Source: Gnetum montanum
Lineage: Eukaryota > Streptophyta > Gnetopsida > Gnetales > Gnetaceae
Direction: 5' to 3'
Length of the DNA: 64,000 nt
Assembly: GCA_015680685.1 (NCBI GenBank)
Contig: MNCI01029178.1
Span: 1,120-65,119 of the forward strand
A program made the position numbers and the translations under genes. Positions 1-12,126 of this stretch are shown piece after piece. The notes beneath the pieces were generated by a model. That model saw only the letters and a list, made by a program, of their open reading frames with translations. It was not told the DNA's origin and searched no databases. Position 1 is the first letter of the stretch, and every line of letters begins with the position of its first letter.

Positions 1-168
1 GGGAGTGCCGCCTCTTATTTATAGATATGGCGGCGGACCGCGATATCGCGTATGCGATATTGTAGGGAGAAATGCGATATCACGTATGCGATATCGCAGG
101 GAATGCGATATCGCGTCGGCCGCAATATCGCGTACATGATATCGCAGCTTGTGTAATCTGTCTCATCA
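1..168 (-). repeat. Element A 3' LTR, first 168 bp (cut by window edge)
   Basis: On the minus strand the LTR begins at 168 with TGATGAGA, next to a weak polypurine tract at 169-180, and runs off the left edge. It is homologous to the U3 start of the LTR at 4362-5186. It holds seven GATATC-type cores (starts 42, 56, 76, 90, 107, 124, 138) and a TATA octamer (tatttata on the plus strand, 16-23). The cores are richer in intact CpG than those of the 4362-5186 copy. Confidence 0.85.
16..143 (-). promoter_or_regulatory. U3 core array plus TATA box of element A 3' LTR
   Basis: Read toward the TATA box, core starts are separated by 14, 17, 17, 14, 20 and 14 bp. Several cores are complete GCGATATCGC palindromes. 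Exactly 18 bp (24-41) separate the last core from the octamer TATAAATA. The pattern recurs in every related LTR here, so I call it a promoter-proximal element. Binding of any protein is inference. Confidence 0.7.
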
Positions 169-358
169 ATTTCCCTTAAGTATCAGGCACCGCTTTTGCC
201 TACCCAGACCGGACAATAGGAGGATCTTCTTGATGAACACTAAATGATTGTTCCTCCTATTCTGCATGTTGTCTAGTAGGATCTTGTCTTCCACCTCTCT
301 GAGATCATTTGATCGCACCTTGAGTAGGACCTTTCTGAAATCCACATTTTGGGGCCAT
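169..358 (-). pseudogene. Element A additional ORF, N-terminal stub
   Basis: The ATG at 358 opens MAPK followed by a Gln/Gly-rich stretch, matching the starts of the downstream ORFs of element C (41024), D (60191) and B (23581). Only about 60 codons remain before the 3' LTR and stops interrupt them, so about 2.6 kb seen in element C has been deleted. The function of this ORF class is unknown to me. It lies where Athila elements carry their env-like gene. Confidence 0.6.
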
Positions 359-2248
359 TTGCAATCACACGGGACCAATCGTTAGTAAGGTTGTTACCAA
401 AGTTAGGTTATACCTTACTGCTTGCCTTAATAGATTTAATTTATTTTCGTGTGATGTTAATTATTGGCAGAACATGTCTCCGAAAGATTATAGTGTTGAG
501 TCCTCTTTGCTTAGGTGGTTTCCAAATTTATTTTCTGGTATAGATAAGGGGATGAAATTGTTTTTGACACATTTTATTATTAATTTTAGAACTAATTACC
601 CTTAAAGATGTCCTTTGGGCGATGATGAATTTCAAAAAATTTATGCACTATTAGGCATGTGCCCCTTCCCCACAACTAAGCTAAACACTCCGGGGTCAAG
701 TAGGTTCAAACAGAATGAAAATCAGAGTACCAGCGAATGAGTAATGGATATGAAAGCAAGGGACGCACAATAGTAAGTCGTAGAGAGAAATTTAAAAAAC
801 TTCCCCTGCATGAACAGTTGCAAATAATGTTGATTAGCACAGGGGGGTCATGTATATATATATTTTTATTGAAGTTAGGGCACTTAGAGAATGTACCAAA
901 TTTTTAATATTTCTTTGAAATTCAATGATGTAAACTAGGGACATATGGACAATTGTTAAAGGGTTCGAGGGTAATTCAACTAGTTCTAAAGGCACAAAAA
1001 TTATGATGGTGTGTTTATCAATAAAGACCTCAGATGGGAGAAAAAGGCTATCTGATGGTTCATAGGAACGTTGAATCAAAGGGATAGTAATAAGGGAAAG
1101 AATATCATGAACAATATGCTGAGGGTAATAAATGGTATGTGTGAGCTATGTCATAAGTGAAGATTACAAAACATTACACAAATGGGTCCTCCCCAAAGCA
1201 AGTTTCAACCTATAATGACCTTGTATAACCACACTTAAATTGTCCATGGGCACTAGAAGGGTTAAATGTAATCCACACTAACTCCACAAAACACACACAT
1301 GTAAATATCACCAGAATGAGATGAAAATTCTATGCTACATGGGACACGAGCTACAATTACACAAATAGTGAGATGAGACGAAGTAGAGAAGGGATCGTAG
1401 AGATTGGAACATGGGTTAATTGACCCATGGCATAGTGAATCTTGCGTGTGAAGCATGATTAAGGTGTCATTAACCCATCGTTCCAAGATCAAGACCAAGT
1501 CCATTCCTCTAAACAGTGACATCGCATTGTTTCATCCCATGATGGGCAACTATGAGAGTACCATAACAGCAAGGCGTACGATCACTTGGTGTTTTGTGCA
1601 AGGGAGGAGTGGTTTTTGTTTTATGGCACTTTTCTTTTCTTTTTCTCTTTCTTTTCTTTTTTTTCACTTTACTGAATCTAGAGAAGCCACCAACCTTCAG
1701 GCATGGGTACATGTCTTTCTAGTGGGACCCCCTAGAACAACGCTTGATTTTTAAGTGCCTTTTTTATTACTCTTACTCCCATTTTTCATTAGATCTACAA
1801 GGATCTTAGTACAACCACGTTGCATGATAACACCCATAGTTGTCACCAAAGAGAATCTAGAAATACCCTTGATGTCACACCCTAATCATTCCCTCTTGGT
1901 CCATCCTTCTTCATTCTAGGTATAATGAACACAAAATTAATTTTAAGCTTTTAAAAATGTCAAGAATATCACTGTACCCTCAAACAGAACCTCTTATTTG
2001 TACAGTAGATGAGTGGGTGTAATGGGCTCACTATTCCAAATAATTGATCGCTCGAGACTTAATAACATAGAACACACCTCAACCAATGATCCACATGAGT
2101 GTTTTATTCGTAGATGAGATTACTTACAAAAGCATAAAAAGAAAAACACACAAAAAGATAAAAAGATAAAACAAAAAGTTCAAAAATAAAAACTGGAAAA
2201 CAAAAAGTTGTAAAATCAAAGAAAATGAAAAGTTATTAATCTTGCTTG
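359..2248 (-). other. Element A internal non-coding spacer
   Basis: This is non-coding sequence between gag and the additional ORF. It aligns by eye, in the same order, with 39079-41023 of element C and partly with 58829-60190 of D and 23582-25715 of B. A TA-rich TATA-like tract lies at 852-872, where C has a core array plus TATA, but the array is absent here. A polypyrimidine run (1636-1670) gives spurious open frames. Confidence 0.6.
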
Positions 2249-4230
2249 TTATTGGAATGGGGGATATCCCCCATAACTAATCGGTTGAGCATGTCAAGAA
2301 TTAATAAATGGATGATGAGGATCCTTGCATGTTGGAAATATTGGAATTGGTCCATACTTACCCCATTGGGGTTCACACACTTGATTATAATAAGCATAGT
2401 GGGGCACTTTATACGATGTAGTTCCCAAATAACGAGTTGATCCACTATGATGTTTGGGACTGGAAGATGGTATGAAAGGATTAGAATGATGCCTCCCATG
2501 GTTGTGTTCATTGGGCCATATGGTTGTTGGACTGTGAGTTGGTGGCCTTGATGAAGTTACATGAGGCGTTGGGTTCGAAGGTACGGGTGCACCATAGTGT
2601 GGAACTTGTGCTGAGTTGGAAGATGTAGTGGCCTTGGAATTGTGGTGTCCCTTCTGACAACCGTATTTAAAGAAAGGACGCTTTTGATGTTGAGGAGGCT
2701 TTTCATTGTTGTTAGTAGCAGTAGCACAAGTGTTGTTCATGGGTTGTTGTTGTGGTGTATGCACCTTAGGAACAGTTCGTGGCACTATGGAAGGAGGGAA
2801 AAGATAAGAATGTTGAAAGTTAGGAGGAATATAAGGTGCACACGGTGGTGGTTGTGTTGGAGGCATGGGTTGATAGTATTGTGGAGAATAGTAGTGTGGT
2901 GAGATAAAGTATGTTGGCCTAGTTGCAGAAACAAGATGTTGAACTTGATAAGCATTTGGATTCAGACAATATGAAGGGTGCCTCTAGTTTAGTGGTGGTC
3001 TCCCCCACGACTAGGATTGTTGCCACTGTGATCGAACACAGTATCTTTATACGAACTCTGGATGTAGCGTGTTTCCCCAATGCTCATGTAAATGTAACAA
3101 TATTGTGAATTGACCCTTGGGGTGATCGGATAGGCATATGTTGCATTCATATGTATGATTAGCAGTTGAGCACTTATTCCCTTCATTCTTCTTTCCGAAT
3201 GTCTAATGTTTTGTCCTACTTCTTGGGTTGTCAAAACTCTATCTTCAATGGTGTTGATAAATTCTCCACACTTTTGATACATCCATTCCAACATCTTATT
3301 GATCGTTTCCTTGGCTTGTTCTAATGATTTTTGTATTGGCAAAGATGATGTTTCCACCTTGAGATTGGTTGATTTCTTCTTTTTATGATCATGGACCCTT
3401 GTTAAGTTGTGATTTTGGTCCCGTTGATGTTTTTCATCACTCTCCCATCTAGCTAATTCTCCTTCTTTTTCTACCTACTTAATAAGCTCTTGGATTTGAT
3501 GGGTTCGTAGTTCGTATAGTTGACCTTGGTCATATACTCCTAAGGTCTCTCTTGTTTCATTACGTAGTCCATCAATGCTGTGGTACATTAGCCTTTCCTC
3601 GGAAAACCCATGGCCTGGACAGTTGTTTAACAGTACATAATATCTTTCTAAGGCCATGTCCAAGGGTTCATGTTGTGCTTGTTTCCATCCTTGGATTTGT
3701 TTCCTCAAGGCTGACACTCTTGCGTAGGTTTGATATTTCTCGTTAAAGGCTTCTACCATTGTTGACCAGCGTCGTATTGAATTTCGTTTCAACAATCTAT
3801 ACCATACTTTTTCTTGGTCAACAAGTGTCATAGGGAAGAGCTTAAGTTTTTTCCACCTATTATCAATGTTGTTCCATGTGCAGGCATCATAGAAGACTAG
3901 TAAATGTTGATGCGAATCTAAGTCATAGCCTCTTGAAAATTTAGGAAAGTTGTTTAAATCGAGCTTGGGTAGACGGCTCTCTTTACGATGCCTACGTGAG
4001 ATTCGAACAACCTCTTGTATTTGCGTTAGGCTTGTAGTGGCCAGTGGGGGTTCATTGTCATCAGGTAAGTTATCCTTTTGTGTGTTGGGATGACGTTGCT
4101 TTCATTCATGTTCATAAGAAACTCCCACTTTAGGTTGTATACTCCAATCTTCATTGTCATATAGTTCGTTGGTTCTCTAATGAACTTCCTCACTAAGTGT
4201 GGCATTGTTATTGTCTTGTAGGAGAGGCAT
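2249..4230 (-). pseudogene. Element A gag (Athila-like), decayed
   Basis: Retrotransposon capsid polyprotein that would form virus-like particles in the cytoplasm. The ATG at 4230 gives MPLLQDNN. The gag core follows in the best open stretch (3831-3475): a KVWYRLL...RRWSTMVEAF block, then RVSALRKQIQGWKQ and a conserved H.FSEERLMYH segment. Downstream is a Pro/Gln/His-rich C-terminal part (2866-2294) ending SYGGYPPFQ and a stop at 2249. I see no CCHC knuckle. Stops and frameshifts separate the two open blocks, so it is dead. It is followed directly by spacer with no protease or polymerase, as in elements C and D. Confidence 0.75.
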
Positions 4231-4342
4231 TGTTGTGTGTGAATTTATGTGACTTTTTATAATTACTTCTTTTTAAGAGATATATCATTAATTCCTATAT
4301 AGCGACCTTGTATGATATAACTAATCTAGATAACTAGCACCA

Positions 4343-4360
4343 TCCCCAGCAACGGTGCCA
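4343..4360 (-). other. Primer binding site, tRNA-Asp type (element A)
   Basis: The minus-strand sequence TGGCACCGTTGCTGGGGA lies one base inside the LTR end. It matches the complement of the plant tRNA-Asp 3' end at 16 of 18 positions, and both differences are transitions. tRNA-Asp priming is known for Athila/Tat elements. Confidence 0.75.
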
Positions 4361-4361
4361 A

Positions 4362-5186
4362 TGATGAGTGGCGAGGTACCCCTACACTCAACCATATGAA
4401 TACGAGCATTCTCACGTGCGATCCAATCGAACTCCATAGACAGACTATTTGTGGAACCTAGATAGTTATCCTTAGGTCCCATTTCATTGTCTTTTCACCT
4501 GGACTAGTATTAGCTTTGTCACATATGGTTTAGTCTAGAGTGAGGTGTATGATGTGTTCCTAATCTAACACTACTTCTGAAGGTAATGGAAAGTAATATT
4601 AACTAAGCTAAGCTAGGTGGAGAGAATCTAATCTAGCCTAAGTGTGATGAGCAGTTAATTCCTTGATCAACTGTACACATCTTGGACCTCATGCATGACT
4701 ACCACTAGGATTACCAAGCACAGATCCTAGCTACGCCACTGGGATACCAAGTAGTCACACTTAAATGCTCGTAATCAAGTTGTACTCATTCCACGTTCTA
4801 GGAGATAAGGGTGAGAGAGTATATTAACTAGGGAAGCAATAAATAAAAATTAAATAAATAAATAAACAAAGTGACTACTACAATGATGAAGTAATCTCGA
4901 TCTTTATTGCCGATCATGTGCATGTCCAAGTACGTCACACTCGAATAAAGGATGTCGTACAATTACATTCACCACACTATGGGCAAACACGGGAAAATAA
5001 TCTATCTCTAGAGTGATCAAACTACTAGAGCTTCGCTACTTCTAACTCTTAATGCCAAGACAAGGGAGAGCCGCTTCTTATTTCTAGACATTGCGGTGCA
5101 CTGTGATATCGCATACACGATATCGTAGGGAAATACGTGATATCACGTACACGATATCGCAGCCCATGCAATATCGCTTCCCATCA
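4362..5186 (-). repeat. Element A 5' LTR (825 bp)
   Basis: Bounded by TGATGGGA at 5186 and the end ACTCATCA at 4362 (minus strand). The PBS at 4343-4360 follows its 3' end. U3 holds five cores (5170, 5153, 5139, 5119, 5105; spacing 17, 14, 20, 14), a decayed TATA octamer at 5079-5086 and the same 18-bp gap. The right flank begins at 5187. The target duplication cannot be tested because the other LTR is cut off. Confidence 0.85.
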
Positions 5187-5649
5187 AGTGGCTTAGGTCC
5201 GATCTTACATTCTTGCTCCAAGGAGCTTTTGTATGGATTTCTTCTACATGAAAGTTTGCTAATCCTTCCTACATGTATCCCATGAAGATGTAGCTAGAGG
5301 TCTTGGAGGAGCTTAAGGTGAAGCTGGTAGAAGGAATAGCATTGCATGTAGCTACTTTCTTTATGTATTTTTGATATGTTAATGACCATGTTATGGAATT
5401 TTATTTTGGGCTATAAAGGTTAAATTTATATTAACTCTAATTTATGTTGTAATGAAGCCTGAGAAGACATTTATGTGCTAACGTGGATTCTAAAGTGAAT
5501 TTGAAGTTATTAAGTTTCTAGGTATTATATGCTTTTGTGGCTTGATAAGAATTTAAGTTATTTAACAATCTTTTAAGAAATTAAGTTTTGGTTCTTACAC
5601 CCTTAAAGTGATTTTTATAAATTAAGTATGATTAATTTTGGGATGTGAC
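5187..5649 (-). repeat. Possible LTR fragment with TGTCACATCCC end
   Basis: On the minus strand this stretch starts TGTCACATCCCAAAAT, like the 5' ends of many plant chromovirus LTRs. I see no partner LTR, PBS or coding sequence, so the assignment is tentative. Confidence 0.25.
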
Positions 5650-6952
5650 AAATATCTTACATATATCTCCTTTATGCACATAGTTATATGAGATACAATA
5701 TTTGACTACATGGATTATTTTACAAAACCATACATGACTAGAAGAATACAACAATGTTTTAATCCCTCATTTGCATCACATCATCACTTATACTACACAT
5801 TTTGATCTACTATTTATACTATCACCTAGAAACTTCATCCAAGCCTCCAGTTAGAATCTACATGAAACCCATGCAAGAATATTTAAAACACCTTCAAAGT
5901 AGATGAAATCACCTTGATGCCATCCAAAATAAAGCTAGGAGATGGAGCTCATGCTACAAAGAACACTATTAGAACTATCTAAGAAAGTTGTTTAATGTAA
6001 TAGTTAATTGAAATCATTAATAATTACTATTACTACATTAATTACCACAATATTTATTAGTGATGCTCTCATAAGGTTCCTAGCATAAAACATTAAATTA
6101 GCTATAAGGTTTATGCTAACTTATACTAGACATCAAGAAATATTGATTAGAAACCTTACCTATCTAGACCATGATCATGTTGACTAGTTATTAGCTTATA
6201 TTTATGGCTATAATAAATCCTATAGCTATCCTAATTTCTATCCTTTATGTTTACCTAAGGTTATCTCATATAGAGCTTCATTTCCCTAGGTTGATGTACC
6301 AACTCTATCATTAACTTCATTATGATTAATAAATTAGGTAACATGTCACTAGGTTGATAAAATCCTCTAAATAACCTTTACCATGATAAGACCTACTATC
6401 TCCATATCTATTGTCCTACTAATATTGACTACATGCTACTAAGTTGATGGACAAACTATGAAGTCAACTTATCATGATTGACAAGCTAATATCAGTAGCC
6501 TGATCAATATCTCATAGCTTTTCAAAATCTTTAATGCACTCATACATGTTTGAAACGTCTACTAACCATTGTTATCAAATGTTATTTCTATTAGATGCCA
6601 TTAACATCATGCCACCTTGCATTACACACTAAAACTCCATTACATGAAGAGGATGCCACAATAAGATGGAAAATAAGGAAGAAGGACTAGAAAGTATGTA
6701 AATGATGATTCTTAGAAAGCACATATCTAAATTTACAAGTTAGAGTATCAAAATATAAAGAAGCCAATATCAATATTTGAAAAATAACATGAATAATCTT
6801 ACATAAGAGAGCACTATTTTCTATACCTCAGAATGCATTAACAAGAAGCTTCACCAAGCCATAATAGATTCAAATTTAGAAACCTTTGAAATATTTGCTA
6901 CGCTTAGCCACAATAGACATATATATATGAAGTATATATATATGAAGATATA
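5650..6952. other. AT-rich stretch, no recognisable feature
   Basis: I see no open frame with a recognisable domain, no terminal repeat and no RNA gene. It may be decayed transposon sequence. Confidence 0.4.
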
Positions 6953-7160
6953 GAACTTAGAAGGGAGGTTGAATAAGTTTCACCAATTAAAACTAAACTA
7001 AAACTACACATAGATGTACATGGTTCCCTAACATGGGTATATCCACATAGGAGAATAGAATCCCCACACATCTCTAAACTTTATTCCTTAAAAAATGTGA
7101 TTTCAAGGATACCACAACCTTTACAAAGTCTGAGCTCTATGTTGAAGCACAAATTGCTCT
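6953..7160 (-). repeat. 3' end fragment of a copia LTR (family E)
   Basis: The minus strand reads ...ACTTATTCAACCTCCCTTCTAAG..., matching the 3' end of the LTR at 12127-13205, and further in the 'rule' segment of that LTR with its accaca/cctttac words. Only about the last 200 bp can be recognised. This is a solo or truncated LTR. Confidence 0.55.
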
Positions 7161-8162
7161 AGTTTTTAATTTATTAAGCTTTGCTTTTTATTTTCTTAAC
7201 TAATTTACTCTATCAAAGATCATCAATTTTTATGATAACTATTGATAAGTACTAATTGCTTTATTAAGTTTTACTTATTGCAGGCCATCGTGGGACCAAT
7301 GAAAATCAATCCAAAATATATTAATCTTTGTATCTGGCATGACATGAATTGATAACACTGAAGTTCATGAGAAAGTTCCTCATGAAGGAATTAAGATATT
7401 GATCTACATCACTAGGGTGATCTAAATCAAGCATCAAAGAGAACCAAGACCACAATATAGTTTGATAACTCTACAACTAATTAATATTGAATTCTTCAAT
7501 GCAAATCAATTTCCAAAATAATGATTTTCCTAATTTTTGTTAATTCTTCCTTAGTATAAATGAAGAATTTCAATGATGAATAAGGGCTTTTTGGTAAACT
7601 CAAAATAAACCCATGCCAAATTGAATTCCTTCTTGAGTTCTTGTATGGAAAGTTATTAAGGAAGATTGTTAGCACTTTATGGTAATTAAAAACCATTTAA
7701 TGTTTTATGAGGCTATGAAGTTGCTATATTGTAAAGATAGTAGAGTAGGCTCACATATTAGGTGACATATTCTTTGTAATCTTTTGACATTTATGATAAT
7801 TCTATATGTTTTCAAGTTAGTTTAATCATTTGTTTATTTCCATCTTTGAACTTAAGATTAGAAGCTAGGATGAGGACTTTGATTTTACTTATGAGTGACC
7901 ATCATAAGTATGTAGTTTCAATTGAATTCAAATCTAATTATTTATTTTCTTGATGATCTTTTTGACTTTGAACCATAGGTTAGTCACAGACAAGGTGACA
8001 TCTCTACAACGCAGATAATATCGAAGGTAACTTAGCATCAAACTTTGGCTAGCTTGTAAGATCAAAGGTGACTCAGCATCAAAGTGGAAGGGAAAGAATA
8101 CAATCTAAATTTTCTAAATTTTTAACCTCCTTTTTGATATTCCAACTATTCTAATGAAATCC
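7161..8162. other. Non-coding stretch before the Athila-type gag
   Basis: AT-rich sequence without a recognisable domain. It may include the leader or LTR remains of the gag-protease element that starts at 8163, but I could not find an LTR boundary or a PBS. Confidence 0.3.
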
Positions 8163-9800
8163 ATGAGTTCAACTATGGTGGCGGGTTCTCAAAATGTAAG
8201 TTTTAGCCAAGTATTAAGTAATGTGACCACCATGGGAGGAACTACTCAACTGGTGAATACATTAAGTTTCCAAATTTGAATTACATCAGTAGCCTTTGTT
8301 TACATAGCTAGTCCAATCATAACCCCAACAGTAACGACTACTTTTACAATTGGATCTCCATTGCACCATACACCTCCTTTAGTTTCTTTTGGCTCAATTC
8401 CTTTTTTCTTTCGTAGTATAGGTTCTAATATTCCAGTTGAATAGGCCTACCAAGGACAAAATCTTGGGGATTTATTAAATCAAAGAACATCAATAATACC
8501 TCAAGGACCTTTAGTTTCTTCCCAAGGAAGAGATGTTGAAGTAGAAAACATTCACTTATTACCCATTTTTAGGGGGAAAAATGATGAAGATCCAATCACT
8601 CATATGAGGGAATTTGAAACCACACTAGCAATGTTGGCACCTCAAAGTAGAGATAGAACTAAGATTATTTCCTTTAAATCAACCTTAAAGGATAATGCTA
8701 ATTCTTGGCTACAAACCCTTATGATACAAATTTGTTTATGAGATGAATTCAAGGCTACCTTTCTCCAAAGACTTCTTTCCAATGATACCTTTTATCCATT
8801 AAGGAAGTAACTACTGAGTTTGATGTAATAAGAAGATGGGGATTACAAGAATAATTTTGATAGGTTTAAAGGGTTGTGTTTAAAAAATCTTGACCATGGA
8901 TTCCTAGCCCATCAACTTATCCAAATATTTGTAGAAGTCCTATTACCATATTGTAGGCAAAATGTTGACTTTGCATGTGGTGGGAATATATTGAATGTAA
9001 CATCAAAGGATGGCTAGATGATAATATATTCATTAGTAGATCAGAGTAAGAGATCGTCAAAACCCAACATCATGCAAGGCATGACCCAAAAAACTAAAAA
9101 ATTCAATAAAAAAGTAGGTGAGTTGACACAGTTAATAAAGAAGTAAGCTCATGTGGTGCAAAGTGAAATATGTGATCTTTACGTAGTCAACAACATGATT
9201 GCACCACTTGCCCATAGCATATTGTCATGAGGAAGTACAAGAATTGGTAAAGGCTTTTCAACAATACAGAAGCCAACCAACAATCACCTTCCAACAAACA
9301 CCACCTTTCCAACAATAATATCCTCAAAAAAAATTTAGACCTTTTAAGAGCCCAACTAGTGAATACTTAGATAAACTCACTCAAAGTCTTACTTCCTTAT
9401 CGAGAACAGTAGGTAATTTATGAATGAAACAAGGATAATATTTCAAGACCTAACAAAGAGCAAATTACCTTCTCAATTTGAGCCAAATCATACATCTCAA
9501 AGAAAAGTTAAGGAACAACTTCATTCCATCACCACTAGGGGTGGAAAGACTATTAATCCTAGATCCTAAAAGAAGGTTATATTTCAAGAAGTTGAGACAT
9601 AAGAAAATGATTAACCACAAGTATTAAATAAGGAGGAAAGAAATCAACTAATAAGGGAAAGAGAACAATCATTAACCTCTTCTCCTTTACCTAGACAAAT
9701 AGTTTTACCTCCTTTTCCTAAAAGATTGCAAGAGGAATTTACAATCAAAGCCCATATAGAAAAAATGTTTAATGAGTTATATTTGCATATTCTTTAAGAA
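8163..9800 (+). pseudogene. Element F gag (Athila type), decayed
   Basis: The start ATG at 8163 gives MSSTMVAGSQNVSF. After several stops, a capsid-like core is readable: DPITHMREFETTLAML near 8590-8640, then FKSTLKDNANSWLQ near 8675-8710 and the FDRFKGLCLKNLDHGF...QIFVEVLLP block near 8860-8945, the usual layout of Athila/Tat gag. The C-terminal half is rich in Gln and Pro. In-frame stops and shifts make it non-functional. It is a different family from the gags of A, C and D. Confidence 0.65.
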
Positions 9801-9869
9801 AAAGTTGTAAAATATACACCTCTCTATGCTAAATACTTGAGGGAATTATGCACAAAGAAAAGAAAAGAT

Positions 9870-10300
9870 TCCTAGGCAAGTTTATTTAGTTGATAATTTG
9901 TCTGACCTTATAAAGAGCCATGAAGTTCCAAAATACCAAGATTTAGGGATTTCCACAATTCTAATGAAGATAAATGGATAGAATATTGAGAATGCCTTAT
10001 TAGATCTAGGAGCTAGCATCAATATTATGCCATTTGAAATGGCTAATTCACTTGATTTATAGGATATAAGAAAGTTAAATATGATAATATCTTTGTTTGA
10101 TGGCTCCAATGTAAAAACTATAGGAGTAGTGGAATATTTAATAATAGAGGTTGAAAGAGAAAAATACCTGGTTGACTTTGTAGTGTTGGAAGTAAAAGAT
10201 CTAGATTGTTTCCCCATCATACTAGGTACACCTTGATTAGCAATAGTTAATGCGGTAATGAATTGTAGATCAAGGCAACTCTAATTATCTTTTGTAAATC
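9870..10300 (+). pseudogene. Element F retropepsin-like protease remnant
   Basis: Aspartic protease that would cleave Gag-Pol. The readable segment contains LLDLGASINIMPFEMA (about 9990-10045), an Athila-type active site with Leu in place of the Thr/Ser of D(T/S)GA. The flap region and DLDCFPIILGTP follow (about 10200-10235), then stops. Nothing of RT or integrase follows, so the element is truncated near 10300. Confidence 0.7.
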
Positions 10301-12126
10301 TTACTTTTATGCTTAATATATGTGATAGAACAAACAAGGATTAATTAAATTAAGACATAAAAGAAGCAAGAATGTGAAACACCACCAAGAAATTCATGTT
10401 GCGACTTTTTGGCATTGTAACCTTCACCATTAAACTTGAGGCTAAAACTTTATTGTGATTGCAAGGTTTGTAGTCCATGAGCTGAAATCTCACATACTTG
10501 AACTTTTTGGACCTGAAGCATTCTTCATAAGTTGTTGTAGCCTCACTTACCAAGTAAAAAAAGTTATGACATGTCTATATTTGGGCTTGGAAAGGCTGAA
10601 AATGCCTTGGAAAACACCAAATTTGGGTTTTTCATGGGTTTATGTTTGCCATAGCCAAAACTACATTGGAACCACTATACCCAATGTTGGAATTGTTGGA
10701 CTTTTATTTTTCTAGCAAGGCCAGCAAGGATTCCATGAAGCTAGTGGGGATCTCATGAAGACAATGTAATTTTTCAAGATCAACATAGTTTTGGTGAAGT
10801 CGACATATTTTTTAAAGTATGTTTACCTTTTATAGCACTTAGTGTAGTTTTGATGGCGTTGGTGCATCAAAACTTATCATAAATGAAAAACTACGCAAAA
10901 ATAATGGTCTCCTACACCTACAAATTACACTAAACTTCAAACATGAATATCTTTATTTTTATATGTTCAATTAAGGCAAAACAAGTATCATTAGAATCAT
11001 TATTTTTCATATATTTTATAATGCAACCAATAAAATTTTTCAACATCTATATTTTTGTGTTTGCACAAATTCTATTTTTCTTTAAATAATTTTTATCTAA
11101 TTATTTATGCAAGTAATATAAAATTTTACTTTGTTGTATTACTCTACTATATTTATGCTTTTAATTAATAATTTTAATCTATTTTATAGTTTCCTTTTGA
11201 TTATAAATTAAGGTTAAGTCTAGATCCTTAGGCTTTCATAACACTTCTATTACTTATTTATAGGATTTTTTATAAATAATTAATAGGGTTCTTACATGAT
11301 GCCAATTTCCAAAACCCAAAAAGGCGTATAAATAAGTTTTCCCTACTTATTCTTAAGACTAATTTTTATTATGTTTTTGTATATTCCAAATGATTGAGTT
11401 AGTTGTGAGGAAGAATAGTAAGACGATGGAGCTAATTCTTAGAATATTTTTTTTTATGCATTTTAAGTTGCTAGTTTGTATGCTTTTTTCTAAGTTGTGA
11501 TGTCTTGTTGGTATTTGGTATTCCGTATTGCCTATTGATTAGTTATAAGGATTTTTGGAGTATTGGATATTTTTATATGCAACTTTTATGAAACTAATTT
11601 TGTTATGTTAGAACCCAAATTCTTTTTTATGTTTTTATTAATCTTAATATATTAATATCTTGTTATTATTATTTTTGACTAGGGCATTAGGGAAGTGGTG
11701 TTAGAACCCCAAAATAATTGTAATATATGTATTACCCAATGTTTATAACTTAGCATTGCCCACCAAAATTGAACCCATAACTTGGAGCTTTCAAATCAAG
11801 AGTCTTACCAATAGGTTAGGACCTCATTTTTTGGCTTTAACATTACAACACCAAACTATTTTTAATTTGTAGATAGATTGGATTTGGTGCACATGAGGCT
11901 ATAGTTATGTTTTTCTTTTCGTTGCTCCTCCATTTTTCAACCTTTATGCATCTATTTTTTAGATGTCTATTGTTTCATCTATTACATTTTCTTTAGCATA
12001 TTGTAATTTTTTAAAGTTATGTTTTATTTTTATTTTTATTTAAATAATACCTTTCTAGTCTAAGCCTAGTTAGCAAGGTGTTACATCACAATTATAAATA
12101 TAAGAGCTATGATTTCAAAGAAGAAT
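10301..12126. other. AT-rich stretch, no recognisable gene
   Basis: I see no conserved domain on either strand. Short open frames at 10350-10553 and 10455-10715 lie antisense to each other and show no family features. It may include LTR remains of element F. Confidence 0.35.

Noticed and set aside
40-143. CRISPR-like array of short repeats
   Set aside because: Cores are 6 bp, spacers 8-14 bp, the location is inside an LTR upstream of a TATA box, and the host is a plant. It is a promoter-type array.
1455-1754. 99-codon open frame with hydrophobic stretch
   Set aside because: Caused by a T/C-rich tract in the element A spacer. The homologous regions of C and D do not keep the frame.
10350-10715. 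Overlapping antisense frames after the element F protease
   Set aside because: No family features on either strand and no sign of selection visible.
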